A stretch of DNA of 64,000 nucleotides from Stratiformator vulcanicus (GCF_007744515.1 NZ_CP036268.1:248001-312000); one strand, 5' to 3'; shown: positions 27,220-38,941, numbered from the stretch's first letter. Made by a program: numbers and translations. The notes: generated by a model not told the origin, from the letters alone.

Positions 27220-27322
27220 ATCGTGTCGGTTGTCATTGTCCCCCGCCGCCTTTTGATTGTGACCCCGGAAGAATGTGTTGCCCGGGGGTGAGGCGGCGTT
27301 TGTCGGCGAAGAAAGTAAATTC

Positions 27323-29476
27323 GTGAGTGATCAAAGCCCGTTTCCGCAGCCCGTCTCCGTCGAACGTGAAATCGGCGGCCGCACCTTCAAACTGACCACC
27401 GGCGAGATCGCCAAGCAGGCCAGTGGTGCCGTCCTCGTTCAATTCGGCGACACCGTCCTGTTTGTCGCCGCCCAGCACGGCCCGCCGCGGCCGGGCATCG
27501 ATTTCTTCCCCCTGCAGGTCGATTATCGCGAGCGTCTCGCTGCCGCAGGTAAGTTCGCTGGTGGGTTTCTGAAGCGCGAAGGTCGCCCGACCACGCGAGA
27601 AATTCTGACCGCCCGCGTCACCGACCGGCCGCTGCGTCCGCTGTTCCCCAAAGGTTACAAAGACGAGATTCAAGTTCAGGCCAACGTGCTCTCGTCGGAT
27701 GGCGAGAACGACCCGTCGCCGCTGTGTGCGACCGGGGCCAGCACCGCTTTGATGATTGCCGAAGAAGTGCCGTTCGGCGGGCCGATTTCCTCGGTTCGTG
27801 TCGGACGGGTCGACGGCGAACTCGTGCTCTTCCCGACGCACGAAGAGATGATGGGCAGCGACCTCGATCTCACCGTCGCAGGCAGCAAAGAATCGGTCTT
27901 GATGATCGAGGGCTTTGCCAACCAGCTTCCCGAAGCGGAGATGGCCGAGGCGATCATGTTCGCCCACGAATCGTGCGTCGAACTGTGCGAATTGCAGTTC
28001 GACCTGATGAAGGCTGTCGGAATTGAGCCGACGAAGTTCGAAGGGCCGCCTGAGAATCCTTTCACCAGTACGCTGCAGGAGAAAGCGTACGACAAGGTGA
28101 AAGAGGCGAAGACCTCCGGCAACAAGCAGGAGCGGGCCGACAAAGTCTCGGAAATCAAAGACGGTCTCGTTTCGGAACTCTTCCCGGAAGATGCCGAAGA
28201 GACCTCGGACGGCAACACCAAGGCGCAGTTCAAAGAAGCCTTCTACAAGCTCGAAGCCAAGGTCGTGCGTGACCTGTTGCTCGAAGGCAAACGTCTCGAT
28301 GGCCGATCGCCGGACGACCTCCGCGCCGTCGACAGTCGCGTCAGCCTTCTGCCCCGCGTGCACGGGTCGGCGCTGTTCACCCGCGGCGAAACGCAATCGA
28401 TGATGACCGTCACGCTGGGCACCTCACGCGATCAACAACGCGTCGATGGCTTGTTCGGCGAATCGGCTGAGCGGTTCATGCTGCACTATTACTTCCCGTC
28501 CTATTCGGTCGGTGAAGTTCGCCCTATCCGTGGGCCGGGGCGTCGGGAAATCGGGCACGGCGTTCTTGCCGAACGCAGCGTTTTTCCGGTCATCCCGAAG
28601 GCCGAGAAATTTCCCTACACGATCCGCTGCATCTCTGACATCACCGAATCGAACGGCTCCAGCTCGATGGCGAGCGTCTGTGCCGCCACGCTCGGTTTGA
28701 TGGATGCCGGCGTGCCGATTCTGCAGCCGGTCGCGGGTATCTCGATCGGAATCGTGAAAGAGTCGAACGACAAGTACACCCTCCTGACCGACATCATGGG
28801 GGATGAAGACCACTTCGGCGACATGGACTTCAAGGTCGCCGGTACGCAAAAGGGCATCACCGGGATTCAGCTCGATCTTAAGATCGACGGCATCTCCGAG
28901 CAGATCATCAAAGACACGCTCGTGCAGGCCCGCAAGGCCCGCATCGAATTGCTTCGCGTGATGCTCTCGGCGATTCGCCGGCCCCGCGGCGAAATCTCCT
29001 CCTTCGCCCCGCGGCTGCTGCAAATTAAGATCGACCCCGAAAAGATCGGCCTGCTCATCGGCCCGGGTGGCAAGACCATTCGCGCCATTCAGGAAGAGTC
29101 GGGCGCAACGCTCGACGTTGAAGATGACGGCACTGTCACGATCGCCGCCAACAACGGCGAAGCAGCCGAGGCGGCCCTCGCCCGTGTTGAAGCCCTCACC
29201 GAAGAAATTAAGGTCGGCCGCATCTACGAAGGCACCGTCAGCAGCATTAAAGACTTCGGAGCCTTCGTCGAAATCGCTCCGGGCAAAGACGGGCTGTGTC
29301 ACATCAGCGAACTCTCCGACGGGTTCGTGAAGAACGTCACCGACATCTGCAAAGTCGGCGATAAACTGCGTGTCAAAGTCATCGCGGTCGATGAGCAAAA
29401 CCGCGTGAAGCTGTCTCGCAAGGCCGTGATGGAAGAAGAGTCGGACGGCGACGGCGGAGACGACGAGGAGGAATAA
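27323..29476 (+). CDS. pnp: Polyribonucleotide nucleotidyltransferase (PNPase)
   Basis: This 717-residue 3'-5' phosphorolytic exoribonuclease is a trimer in the cytoplasm. There are two RNase PH-like domains (~10-220, 'GRPTTREILTARVTDRPLRP'; ~310-540, 'GKRLDGRSPDDLRAVD' and 'RREIGHGVLAERS') separated by the alpha-helical domain. A KH domain ('IGLLIGPGGKTIRAIQEESG') and an S1 domain ('IYEGTVSSIKDFGAFVEI') complete it. I prefer the GTG at 27323, preceded by GAAGAAAG, over the GTG at 27275; the family alignment starts at 'VSVEREIGGR'. The extreme C-terminus is an acidic tail. Confidence 0.96.
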   Translation: MSDQSPFPQPVSVEREIGGRTFKLTTGEIAKQASGAVLVQFGDTVLFVAAQHGPPRPGIDFFPLQVDYRERLAAAGKFAGGFLKREGRPTTREILTARVTDRPLRPLFPKGYKDEIQVQANVLSSDGENDPSPLCATGASTALMIAEEVPFGGPISSVRVGRVDGELVLFPTHEEMMGSDLDLTVAGSKESVLMIEGFANQLPEAEMAEAIMFAHESCVELCELQFDLMKAVGIEPTKFEGPPENPFTSTLQEKAYDKVKEAKTSGNKQERADKVSEIKDGLVSELFPEDAEETSDGNTKAQFKEAFYKLEAKVVRDLLLEGKRLDGRSPDDLRAVDSRVSLLPRVHGSALFTRGETQSMMTVTLGTSRDQQRVDGLFGESAERFMLHYYFPSYSVGEVRPIRGPGRREIGHGVLAERSVFPVIPKAEKFPYTIRCISDITESNGSSSMASVCAATLGLMDAGVPILQPVAGISIGIVKESNDKYTLLTDIMGDEDHFGDMDFKVAGTQKGITGIQLDLKIDGISEQIIKDTLVQARKARIELLRVMLSAIRRPRGEISSFAPRLLQIKIDPEKIGLLIGPGGKTIRAIQEESGATLDVEDDGTVTIAANNGEAAEAALARVEALTEEIKVGRIYEGTVSSIKDFGAFVEIAPGKDGLCHISELSDGFVKNVTDICKVGDKLRVKVIAVDEQNRVKLSRKAVMEEESDGDGGDDEEE

Positions 29477-29518
29477 TTCCTCCCGATTCGCACGGAAGCG
29501 CCTCGCTTCATCCGAAGT

Positions 29519-29544
29519 CGATCTTAATTTCGTTATTAAGATCG
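29519..29544 (+). terminator. Hairpin after pnp
   Basis: CGATCTTAAT (29519-29528) pairs perfectly with ATTAAGATCG (29535-29544) around TTCGTT, 43 bases after the pnp stop and 22 bases before the histidine kinase start. No clear T-run follows, so termination may be partial. Confidence 0.5.
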
Positions 29545-29566
29545 GACCGAGTTTTGAGGGCATACC

Positions 29567-30286
29567 GTGGCTGCCGAGCAGAAGACCGTCGACGCGACCG
29601 AGGAGCTGCGATCTCGCTATCACGAGATCGCGGCGCTCGCCGGAGGTTTCGCCCATGAGTTGCGAAATCCCCTCTCGACAATGGGCCTGCACCTCGAGAT
29701 TCTCGCCGAAGAACTGAGCCCGCCGGGCGACTCGCGTGACCATCGGCTGCTGGAACGGGTTAAGAAAATTCGCGGCGAGTGTGGTCAGCTCGATCATATT
29801 CTGAAGGCGTTTCTCGACTTCGCCCATGCCGGGCAGCCGCAATTGCAGCCGGGCGATCTCAGCTCGGTGGTGGGCGACTTCGTCGAATACTTTCGTCCGC
29901 GGGCCGAGCGGGCCGGTCTTGATCTTCGGCCTCACCTCGACCAGTCGCTGCCGTCGGTTGAAGTCGACCCGACGTTGATTAATCAGATGCTCCTGAATCT
30001 GGCTTTAAACGCCTCTCAGGCGATGCCGGATGGGGGAACGTTGGAACTCATCACGCGGCTCGGCATGGATGGCATCGAATTATTCGTGATCGACAACGGC
30101 CCCGGCATCGACGAGGCGACCCGCGACCGGATGTTCGAACCGTTCGTTTCTACCAAACCCGAAGGCAGCGGGCTGGGCCTGCCGACCGTCGCCCGCATCG
30201 TCGCCGCCCACGGCGGCACGATCGAGTGCGAAAGCGAACCGGGCAAAGGGACTCGATTTCGCGTGTGGTTACCGACAAGCGATTAA
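29567..30286 (+). CDS. Sensor-less histidine kinase
   Basis: This is a 239-residue soluble kinase. The dimerisation and phosphoacceptor region is at ~20-90 with 'GFAHELRNPLSTMGLH' (H-box histidine in HELRNP). The ATPase domain follows with an N-box 'LNLALNASQAMPDGG', G1 'VIDNGPGID', an F-box 'MFEPFVSTKPEGS' and G2 'GLGLPTVARI'. No sensor, PAS or membrane segment is present, so input must come from a partner. No response regulator is adjacent. The start is GTG with GAGGGC upstream. Confidence 0.88.
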   Translation: MAAEQKTVDATEELRSRYHEIAALAGGFAHELRNPLSTMGLHLEILAEELSPPGDSRDHRLLERVKKIRGECGQLDHILKAFLDFAHAGQPQLQPGDLSSVVGDFVEYFRPRAERAGLDLRPHLDQSLPSVEVDPTLINQMLLNLALNASQAMPDGGTLELITRLGMDGIELFVIDNGPGIDEATRDRMFEPFVSTKPEGSGLGLPTVARIVAAHGGTIECESEPGKGTRFRVWLPTSD

Positions 30287-30332
30287 GACGCAGTCATCAG
30301 CCGGACCGGCAATGCAACAGGGGTAGCCAGGC

Positions 30333-30645
30333 CAATTGTGGCCGGGTCGCGAAGCGACAAGAGCACTCAGGTTGAGATCTCCCTGCCAGTCCGGCGTCCA
30401 ATGTTAATTGTGGTCGGCAGCTGCATGCTCTGGCGGCTGCGCCGCACGGACGGTGTCCGTGCCACTCGGAGATTGGATCAACGCCTACCCAATTCAAGTG
30501 TGGCCCGGACATCGTCCGGGTCGCGAAGCGACTAGAGCACTCACGTTTAGATTTCCCTGCTGATCAGGCATCAAATTTTAGTTGTGGTCGGTAGCTGAAT
30601 GCTCTTGCGGCTGCGCCGCACGGACGGTGTCCGTGCCACTCGGGA
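30333..30645. repeat. Diverged tandem duplication, 174-bp period
   Basis: Two copies of one block lie head to tail: about 30333-30470 and 30491-30645. GTCGCGAAGCGAC starts at 30346 and 30520, and GCCGCACGGACGGTGTCC starts at 30441 and 30615, both exactly 174 bases apart. The intervening text ('TAATTGTGGTCGGCAGCTG' versus 'TAGTTGTGGTCGGTAGCTG') is recognisably the same. Each unit contains the palindrome GCACGGAC-GGT-GTCCGTGC. There is no coding potential. Confidence 0.9.
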
Positions 30646-30700
30646 TTTATTAATTTCCTTTCGGTGTCGGCCTCCAATTCTTTCTTAATGTTTTCGAGCG

Positions 30701-30745
30701 GCATCTTGTGCCTGTCGGCACCCGGCCATGAAAGGCCGGGCTACC
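30701..30745. repeat. Second copy of the GCATCTTGTGCCTGTCGG repeat
   Basis: GCATCTTGTGCCTGTCGGC followed by ACCCGGCC and a GGCCGGGC complement matches 26692-26735. The pair CCCGGCC/GGCCGGG makes a small hairpin. Confidence 0.7.
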
Positions 30746-30760
30746 CGTGTCTTACTGATC

Positions 30761-30786
30761 GCTGACAGCCGATAGCCGACAGCTCT
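30761..30786 (-). repeat. Inverted copy of the nqrD-nqrE repeat
   Basis: The minus strand reads AGAGCTGTCGG then CTATCGGCTGTCAGC, matching the plus-strand text at 18395-18431. It is followed by a run of eight A's at 30787-30794. Confidence 0.65.
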
Positions 30787-31115
30787 AAAAAAAATCGGAC
30801 GCGCGCCCGGCAGTCTTGCCGCGGCAACATCCGCCGCATGGGAAGCTGCAGCCAAGTGACTGCACCCACCGGCGGGGCGAACAGAGGCGGTGCGCACCGT
30901 GTGTTCCTCTACCCTTGGGAAGATGGTTGCGCGGCTCCGTCGAATTTGGGTGCCGGGGTGCGTCTCGCCCCCGTATCTGGGAACTCGCTTCGTTCTTGCA
31001 CTGGTCGCGTCGGCGACAGCCGGTAGGGGAGCCGGATTGTGGTCTGTGTAAGAACAGAGCGAGCCTTGCCCTGCGGGGGCGGCACGCTCCAGGCACCGGA
31101 AGTCAAATTACGATC
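30787..31115. other. Gene-free remainder of the repeat block
   Basis: This ~330-base GC-rich stretch lies between the dispersed repeats and the large palindrome. It shows short complementary segments but no copy of the other repeat families and no believable gene. Confidence 0.45.
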
Positions 31116-31224
31116 ACAAGCCGCGGTTCCTGTGAACCGCGGATCGAACGCGGGTCGAGCCTCCAACAAGCCGATGCGGCACGTCACTGCGTTCGATCCG
31201 CACTTCTCAGGAAGTGCGGCTTGT
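31116..31224. repeat. 109-bp nested palindrome with ACAAGCCGC ends
   Basis: The outer arms ACAAGCCGC (31116-31124) and GCGGCTTGT (31216-31224) are complementary, as are the inner arms GGATCGAACGC (31141-31151) and GCGTTCGATCC (31189-31199). Two local hairpins sit between outer and inner arms on each side: CCGCGGTTC/GAACCGCGG and CCGCACTTC/GAAGTGCGG. The ends match the palindrome at 23830-23901. It ends 12 bases before the carB stop. Confidence 0.88.
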
Positions 31225-31235
31225 CGAAAGCATAT

Positions 31236-34667
<3,432 letters not shown>

Positions 34668-34708
34668 AGCGGCGCAAGTCTCTCGACAGCAGTCAAAACA
34701 TAGAAAAT

Positions 34709-34747
34709 GACCCTCGGTCCTGAGCGAAGCACTCGCGGACGAGGGTC
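34709..34747 (-). promoter_or_regulatory. Stem-loop in the carB leader
   Basis: GACCCTCG and CGAGGGTC pair, with an inner GCGA/TCGC helix. On the minus strand the stem is followed by ATTTTCTATGTTTT, 41 bases before the carB start. The form resembles an attenuator or a terminator for an upstream transcript. A second smaller hairpin (GGGGA/TCCCC) lies near 34768-34783. Confidence 0.4.
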
Positions 34748-34964
34748 GTCGGTTCGGCGTCAGGGGGAGACGGCTCCCCGTACCGTTTGGCGCGGCGGAG
34801 GCGAATCTCGTAGAGGGTAACTGGCCCCGTGAGAGATTCAACCCGCGGGCACTTCGCGATGTCCGATTCAAGCTCGGGCGATCAGTATGGCGGCCACGTT
34901 CGCAGAGCTATGCTCTGGTTCGATGAGGTGAGAGAGTCGAAACGACGGTGCCGCGGAACGACCC

Positions 34965-36008
34965 ATGAACGAACAAAAACTGACTCATGTCGATGCCTCG
35001 AGCGGGGTCAACATGGTGGACGTGGGCGACAAGCCCGTCACGGCCCGCCGCGCGATTGCCGAAGGGATTGTCCGGGCCGCGCCGGAAACGCTCATCGCGT
35101 TCTCGGAAAATCGGATGCCGAAAGGACCGGTCATCGAGACGGCGAGGTTGGCCGGCATCGGTGCGGCCAAAAAAACCTTTGATCTCGTTCCACTGTGCCA
35201 CCAACTCCCTTTGGAGGATGTCCGCATCGACTTTCGATTTGCGGCTGACCAGTTATTCATCCGCGCCGAGGTCTCAACGACCGCGAAAACCGGTGTCGAA
35301 ATGGAAGCGCTGACGGCCGTGTCCGTGGCGGGTTTGACGATCATTGACATGGGAAAAGCCATCGACCGGGAAATGTCGCTTGAACGCATCCGGGTCGTTG
35401 AAAAGTCGGGCGGCCGGTCAGGGACTCATCACTTTGCGAGTGACTTCGAGCACGCAGAAGTATCCGACGACACGGGTGATAAGAGCAAAGCGACGGAGCA
35501 CGATTCAGAAATTCAACCGCCGATTCGTGCGGCCATCCTGACGGTTTCGGATCGCTGCGCCCGCGGCGAACGGACTGACACCTCCGGCCCGGCGCTGGGC
35601 GAGATGGTGCGACGTGAACTCGCCGGGGAGGTCGTCTGGACCGGATGCGTCCCAGACGACGCAGCGCAGATTGAGCGGTCGCTGATTGATCTTTGCGATG
35701 ACGAAGCGGCGGTCGATTTGATCCTCTCGACCGGCGGGACAGGTCTCGCCCCCCGCGACGTAACGCCGGAAGCGGCCGCCGCCGTCATTGAGCGAGAGCA
35801 CGCCGGATTAATGGAACTGGCGCGAGCGCGGTGCGCATCAATCACGCCGAAGACGTATCTGTCACGCGGCATCGCGGGGACGCGCAAAGGGACCTTAATT
35901 ATTACGTTGCCCGGCTCCGAGCGGGGAGCGACGGAGACGCTCGGCGGGGTGATCGATATTTTGCCCCACGCGATCGAAACGCTTCGCGGTGATGTCAAAG
36001 ACGGATGA
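34965..36008 (+). CDS. moaC: Bifunctional MoaC-MogA/MoaB fusion (molybdenum cofactor synthesis)
   Basis: This is a 347-residue two-domain protein. Residues ~1-155 are MoaC, cyclic pyranopterin monophosphate synthase ('[19 protein letters not shown]', '[13 protein letters not shown]', '[17 protein letters not shown]', '[17 protein letters not shown]'). After a ~30-residue polar linker, residues ~187-347 are a MogA/MoaB-type molybdopterin adenylyltransferase ('[19 protein letters not shown]', '[19 protein letters not shown]', '[18 protein letters not shown]'). One polypeptide thus covers an early and a late step. It faces moaE, with stop codons 24 bases apart. Confidence 0.93.
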   Translation: MNEQKLTHVDASSGVNMVDVGDKPVTARRAIAEGIVRAAPETLIAFSENRMPKGPVIETARLAGIGAAKKTFDLVPLCHQLPLEDVRIDFRFAADQLFIRAEVSTTAKTGVEMEALTAVSVAGLTIIDMGKAIDREMSLERIRVVEKSGGRSGTHHFASDFEHAEVSDDTGDKSKATEHDSEIQPPIRAAILTVSDRCARGERTDTSGPALGEMVRRELAGEVVWTGCVPDDAAQIERSLIDLCDDEAAVDLILSTGGTGLAPRDVTPEAAAAVIEREHAGLMELARARCASITPKTYLSRGIAGTRKGTLIITLPGSERGATETLGGVIDILPHAIETLRGDVKDG

Positions 36009-36032
36009 TCGCGCGAATAATGTTCCGAGAGT

Positions 36033-36443
36033 TTACTCGGTTTCCGTTCCCCGATATTGCGGTACTTTCCAAATTGGAACGTGCTGCTTCATCCGATCGA
36101 TAAAGACTGCGATGAAAGCCAACGCATTAGGGCGATGGGCTGCGGCCGCTTGCAGCAGGAACGAGCACTCCCCGTGCGGCACGAACCCCACGCTGTGTTC
36201 GACAAAGCAGCCGATGATGTCATGGGTCGCCATTAATTCTTCGGCGAGGCGTCTTAATTCGCGAGAGGTCATCGGCTCATAGACTTCGTAGAGCAGACCA
36301 TCAATTTCCCGCTCTCCTTCATGCGGGCGGACGATGCCTTCGAACGTGAGAACCGCCCCCGCTCCGGCAATCCGTAACGGGTCGTGACATTCAATCGGGC
36401 CGGGCGTGAGTTTAATTTGAAGTTCCGACGCTCTTTCCGACAT
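36033..36443 (-). CDS. moaE: Molybdopterin synthase catalytic subunit
   Basis: This 136-residue large subunit of MPT synthase transfers sulfur from MoaD thiocarboxylate to cyclic pyranopterin. Landmarks are 'GAVLTFEGIVRPHEGEREID', 'YEVYEPMTSRELRRLAEE', 'HSVGFVPHGECSFL' and the active-site lysine region 'DRMKQHVPIWKVPQY'. The MoaD gene lies 40 bases upstream on the same strand. It is the last gene of the minus-strand cofactor operon. Confidence 0.94.
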   Translation of the reverse strand: MSERASELQIKLTPGPIECHDPLRIAGAGAVLTFEGIVRPHEGEREIDGLLYEVYEPMTSRELRRLAEELMATHDIIGCFVEHSVGFVPHGECSFLLQAAAAHRPNALAFIAVFIDRMKQHVPIWKVPQYRGTETE

Positions 36444-36483
36444 ACATCCGATCTCACTCTTATGAGGTTGTCACGCAACTCAA

Positions 36484-36750
36484 TTAACCGCCGCTGACGA
36501 GGCCGATCAGCGCGAGTTCTTCACTGCCGTCAATGATCGTGTCGGCATCGGCGATCTCATGATTTACGGCCAACTTGCTGCGAGACAGGGATGGTCGCAA
36601 CGGCGGGAAATGCTCGCCGATGTTCGTCAAAATGCTCCCTGCGGTGGTCGGCAGGCCCTGATGCGGAACGATCAAGGTTTCGCCTTTCACCATCCGGGCC
36701 TGTGGTCCGAAGACCAGAACCGTTAGCGTCGAGGAAGTGTCGCACGTCAT
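36484..36750 (-). CDS. moaD: Molybdopterin synthase sulfur carrier subunit (MoaD/ThiS family)
   Basis: This is an 88-residue ubiquitin-fold protein ending in the diagnostic Gly-Gly ('LALIGLVSGG'), which becomes a thiocarboxylate. The start 'TLTVLVFGPQARMVKGETL' and 'PLRPSLSRSKLAVNHEIAD' match the family. Position between moaA and moaE supports MoaD over ThiS. The activating MoeB enzyme is not in the window. Confidence 0.9.
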   Translation of the reverse strand: MTCDTSSTLTVLVFGPQARMVKGETLIVPHQGLPTTAGSILTNIGEHFPPLRPSLSRSKLAVNHEIADADTIIDGSEELALIGLVSGG

Positions 36751-36753
36751 GAT

Positions 36754-37734
36754 TCAACCACCGATCGAGTGCATCGCGCGATGTGGCCGCAGGAACGTCA
36801 GGTCATCGGTCCCGTGCCCCGCCTTCTTATTACTGATGACTTCGCGTAGCAATTCCGCGATGGCCTGATCGTCAGCGGAGTTCCGTAATAGTTTTCGAAC
36901 ATCTCCTGAATCGTCGCCGAACAGACAACTTCGAACTTTGCCATCCGCGGTCAGCCGAAAGCGATCGCAGGAGCCGCAAAACGGTTTCGTCACCGAAGAG
37001 ATAATTCCGATGCGGCCGACGCCGTCATTAAATTCATATTGGGTGGCGGGGGACGACGAGTCCTCGTTCAAGAGGACGAGCGGGCGGATCGCTTCGCCGA
37101 GTCGGGTGATGATTTCGTCCGCGCCGAGGACCTGCTGCTCACTCCAAAACTGATCGGCCTCGAGCGGCATGAATTCGATGAAGCGGACCGTGATTCCCGT
37201 TTCCCTCGCAAATAGTCCGAAGGATTCTAATTGCGATTCGGTAACACCGCGCATCGCTATGGCGTTTAATTTCACGACCATCCCGAGATCGCGGGCCGCA
37301 TCGATTCCGGCCAATACCTTAGTAAGTCCGGGGCGCCGCGTCGCCGCCTGGAAGTCGGCTTCATTCAGCGCGTCAAGGCTGACATTGATGCTGCGGAGGC
37401 CGGCGTCATATAGCCGCGGTGCCTGCTCGGCCAGTAACGTTCCGTTGGTCGTTAAAGCGATGCTTTTTAAGTTCTCTATGTTATCGAGCATCCGCACGAG
37501 TGTGTGTAACTCGCTTCGGACGAGTGGCTCACCGCCGGTCAGCCGCACCTTTGTGACGCCCAGCGAAGCCGCAACCTGCGCCACTCGCGAGATCTCTTCG
37601 AATGTGAGAATTTCGCTTCTCGGATGGTAGTCCGGCGTGGCCTCCGGCATGCAATAAGTACACCGCAGGTTGCAGCGGTCGGTGACGCTGACCCGCAAGC
37701 TCGTGTGACGGCGGCCGTATCGATCAATGAGCAT
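36754..37734 (-). CDS. moaA: GTP 3',8-cyclase (radical SAM)
   Basis: This 326-residue enzyme performs the first step of molybdenum cofactor synthesis, with MoaC. The N-terminal radical-SAM cluster is 'CNLRCTYC', and the C-terminal second cluster is 'FCGSCDRFRLTADGKVRSC'. The C-terminus ends in the required Gly-Gly ('HSIGG'). I take the ATG at 37734, which overlaps the mobA stop; the upstream in-frame start at 37821 lies inside mobA. moaD follows after 3 bases. Confidence 0.95.
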   Translation of the reverse strand: MLIDRYGRRHTSLRVSVTDRCNLRCTYCMPEATPDYHPRSEILTFEEISRVAQVAASLGVTKVRLTGGEPLVRSELHTLVRMLDNIENLKSIALTTNGTLLAEQAPRLYDAGLRSINVSLDALNEADFQAATRRPGLTKVLAGIDAARDLGMVVKLNAIAMRGVTESQLESFGLFARETGITVRFIEFMPLEADQFWSEQQVLGADEIITRLGEAIRPLVLLNEDSSSPATQYEFNDGVGRIGIISSVTKPFCGSCDRFRLTADGKVRSCLFGDDSGDVRKLLRNSADDQAIAELLREVISNKKAGHGTDDLTFLRPHRAMHSIGG

Positions 37735-38371
37735 TCGCAGCCGAGGCCAATTCTTCAGGAGTGTTGAAAGAAAGTCGCTCCGGCCAGTCGGACGGGAATG
37801 CCAGTGCTCTCGCGGCGACATCCGAAGAATTCAAGAGGCCCTGCAGCGATTTGCCGCGACCCTGACTTTTTAACAATGATTGCGCACTCGGCAGAATCGA
37901 CGCGCGATAAATTCCCGGGAACGGTTCCCACCACTCGCCCCGAAACGCGATCGAGCCGGCCTTTGGAGTATTAATGGCCTCGTTGAGCAGCTCGTCGATC
38001 CAAGCGGCCTTCAATTGAAGCAGGTCGCAACTGATCATTAATACTGAGTCGGATTGCCGTCGTTGTGTCGCATCGGTGAGTGCGGCCTCCAATCCGGCAA
38101 TCGGCCCGCAGTCAGCGAAGTTGTCGGCGATCGTCTCAATACCTAAAGACCCGTAGAAATCGGGTTCGCGGGCAACTGCGGTGACCGTTGGACAACCGAG
38201 TGCGACAAGCTGTTGCTGCAGGCGAACGATGTTGGGCGTTCCATCGTGGACCGCGAGTGATTTGTCCGAGCCGAATCGTGCGCTGCGTCCCCCGGCAATA
38301 ATGTACGCCGGGGGAAGCAATTTGCGGAGTAAAACATCACGGCGTGTTCGATCGACCGTCGCATCATTCAT
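37724..38371 (-). CDS. mobA: Molybdenum cofactor guanylyltransferase
   Basis: This 215-residue protein attaches GMP to molybdopterin to form the bis-MGD precursor. The nucleotide-binding N-terminus 'YIIAGGRSARFGSDKSL' is diagnostic (GGxSxRxGxxK), followed by 'LMISCDLLQLKAAWIDELL' (CDxP-like). The ATG at 38371 overlaps the previous stop by 8 bases; longer starts up to 38404 are in frame. It overlaps moaA at its 3' end. Confidence 0.9.
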   Translation of the reverse strand: MNDATVDRTRRDVLLRKLLPPAYIIAGGRSARFGSDKSLAVHDGTPNIVRLQQQLVALGCPTVTAVAREPDFYGSLGIETIADNFADCGPIAGLEAALTDATQRRQSDSVLMISCDLLQLKAAWIDELLNEAINTPKAGSIAFRGEWWEPFPGIYRASILPSAQSLLKSQGRGKSLQGLLNSSDVAARALAFPSDWPERLSFNTPEELASAANAH

Positions 38372-38714
38372 CACGAGTCGCCTCGTCATTGCGGTCGCGA
38401 TCAAACTGCACCTGAGCCCAACTCCAAGCGGCGACCGTCGCGGGGAATCCCCTCGTGTTCATCCCCAAGAGAATGGCCTGCTCGATCTCTTCCTGCGTGG
38501 CCCCCGCCTGCATCGCTCGTCGGACATGGCTCCGGAGGGCCGATTCCAAACCCGCGCCCAAGGAAATACCGATCTTCACGAGGAATTTCGTTTTGTCGTC
38601 GAGCGGGCCGACCGCATCAACGGCCCCGGCCATTTTCTCATGCTGCGCGACGATGCTCGGATATTTGGTCGAGAAGGCTCGAAAAGTCCCCGGCAGTTTG
38701 CTGGCTTCGCTCAT
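38364..38714 (-). CDS. Carboxymuconolactone decarboxylase/AhpD-like protein
   Basis: This is a 116-residue all-helical protein with the CMD-family core ('KLPGTFRAFSTKYPSI', 'LDDKTKFLVKIGISLGAG', 'LRSHVRRAMQAGATQEEIE', 'ILLGMNTRGFP'). No CxxC pair is present, so it is unlikely to be an AhpD-type peroxidase. It is the first gene of the minus-strand operon running through mobA, moaA, moaD and moaE, overlapping mobA. Its role in cofactor synthesis is unknown. Confidence 0.82.
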   Translation of the reverse strand: MSEASKLPGTFRAFSTKYPSIVAQHEKMAGAVDAVGPLDDKTKFLVKIGISLGAGLESALRSHVRRAMQAGATQEEIEQAILLGMNTRGFPATVAAWSWAQVQFDRDRNDEATRDE

Positions 38715-38941
38715 CGGTCGCACTTTGAGTTCTTGATAGTGTTACGGGAAACGCGGAACACACCTCGAAGCGGCAGCGGCAAAGTCCCGCGATCCGTTGA
38801 TGCCGCTCGGCGTCTCGTCCCCCATCACACGGTTCATTTCCTTTTCTGCGTGGAACGTCGAGTATAACAGCGCGGTGGTCCGGATGCAGTTTGCCAAACT
38901 TCTCGATTCATCAGCTCGGGTTCGAACCCTCACGATCGTCG

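Noticed and set aside
28424-29935. Minus-strand frame of about 500 codons
   Set aside because: It is a shadow of pnp and part of the histidine kinase gene on the plus strand; its composition is typical of high-GC antisense frames.
30287-31235. Possible CRISPR array in the repeat block
   Set aside because: Repeats are palindromic cassettes with a single 174-bp duplication, not short direct repeats with regular unique spacers; no cas gene is present.
34668-34964. Possible molybdenum cofactor riboswitch before moaC
   Set aside because: Hairpins are present but the most convincing one fits the carB leader on the minus strand, and I could not match the conserved core of the Moco motif.
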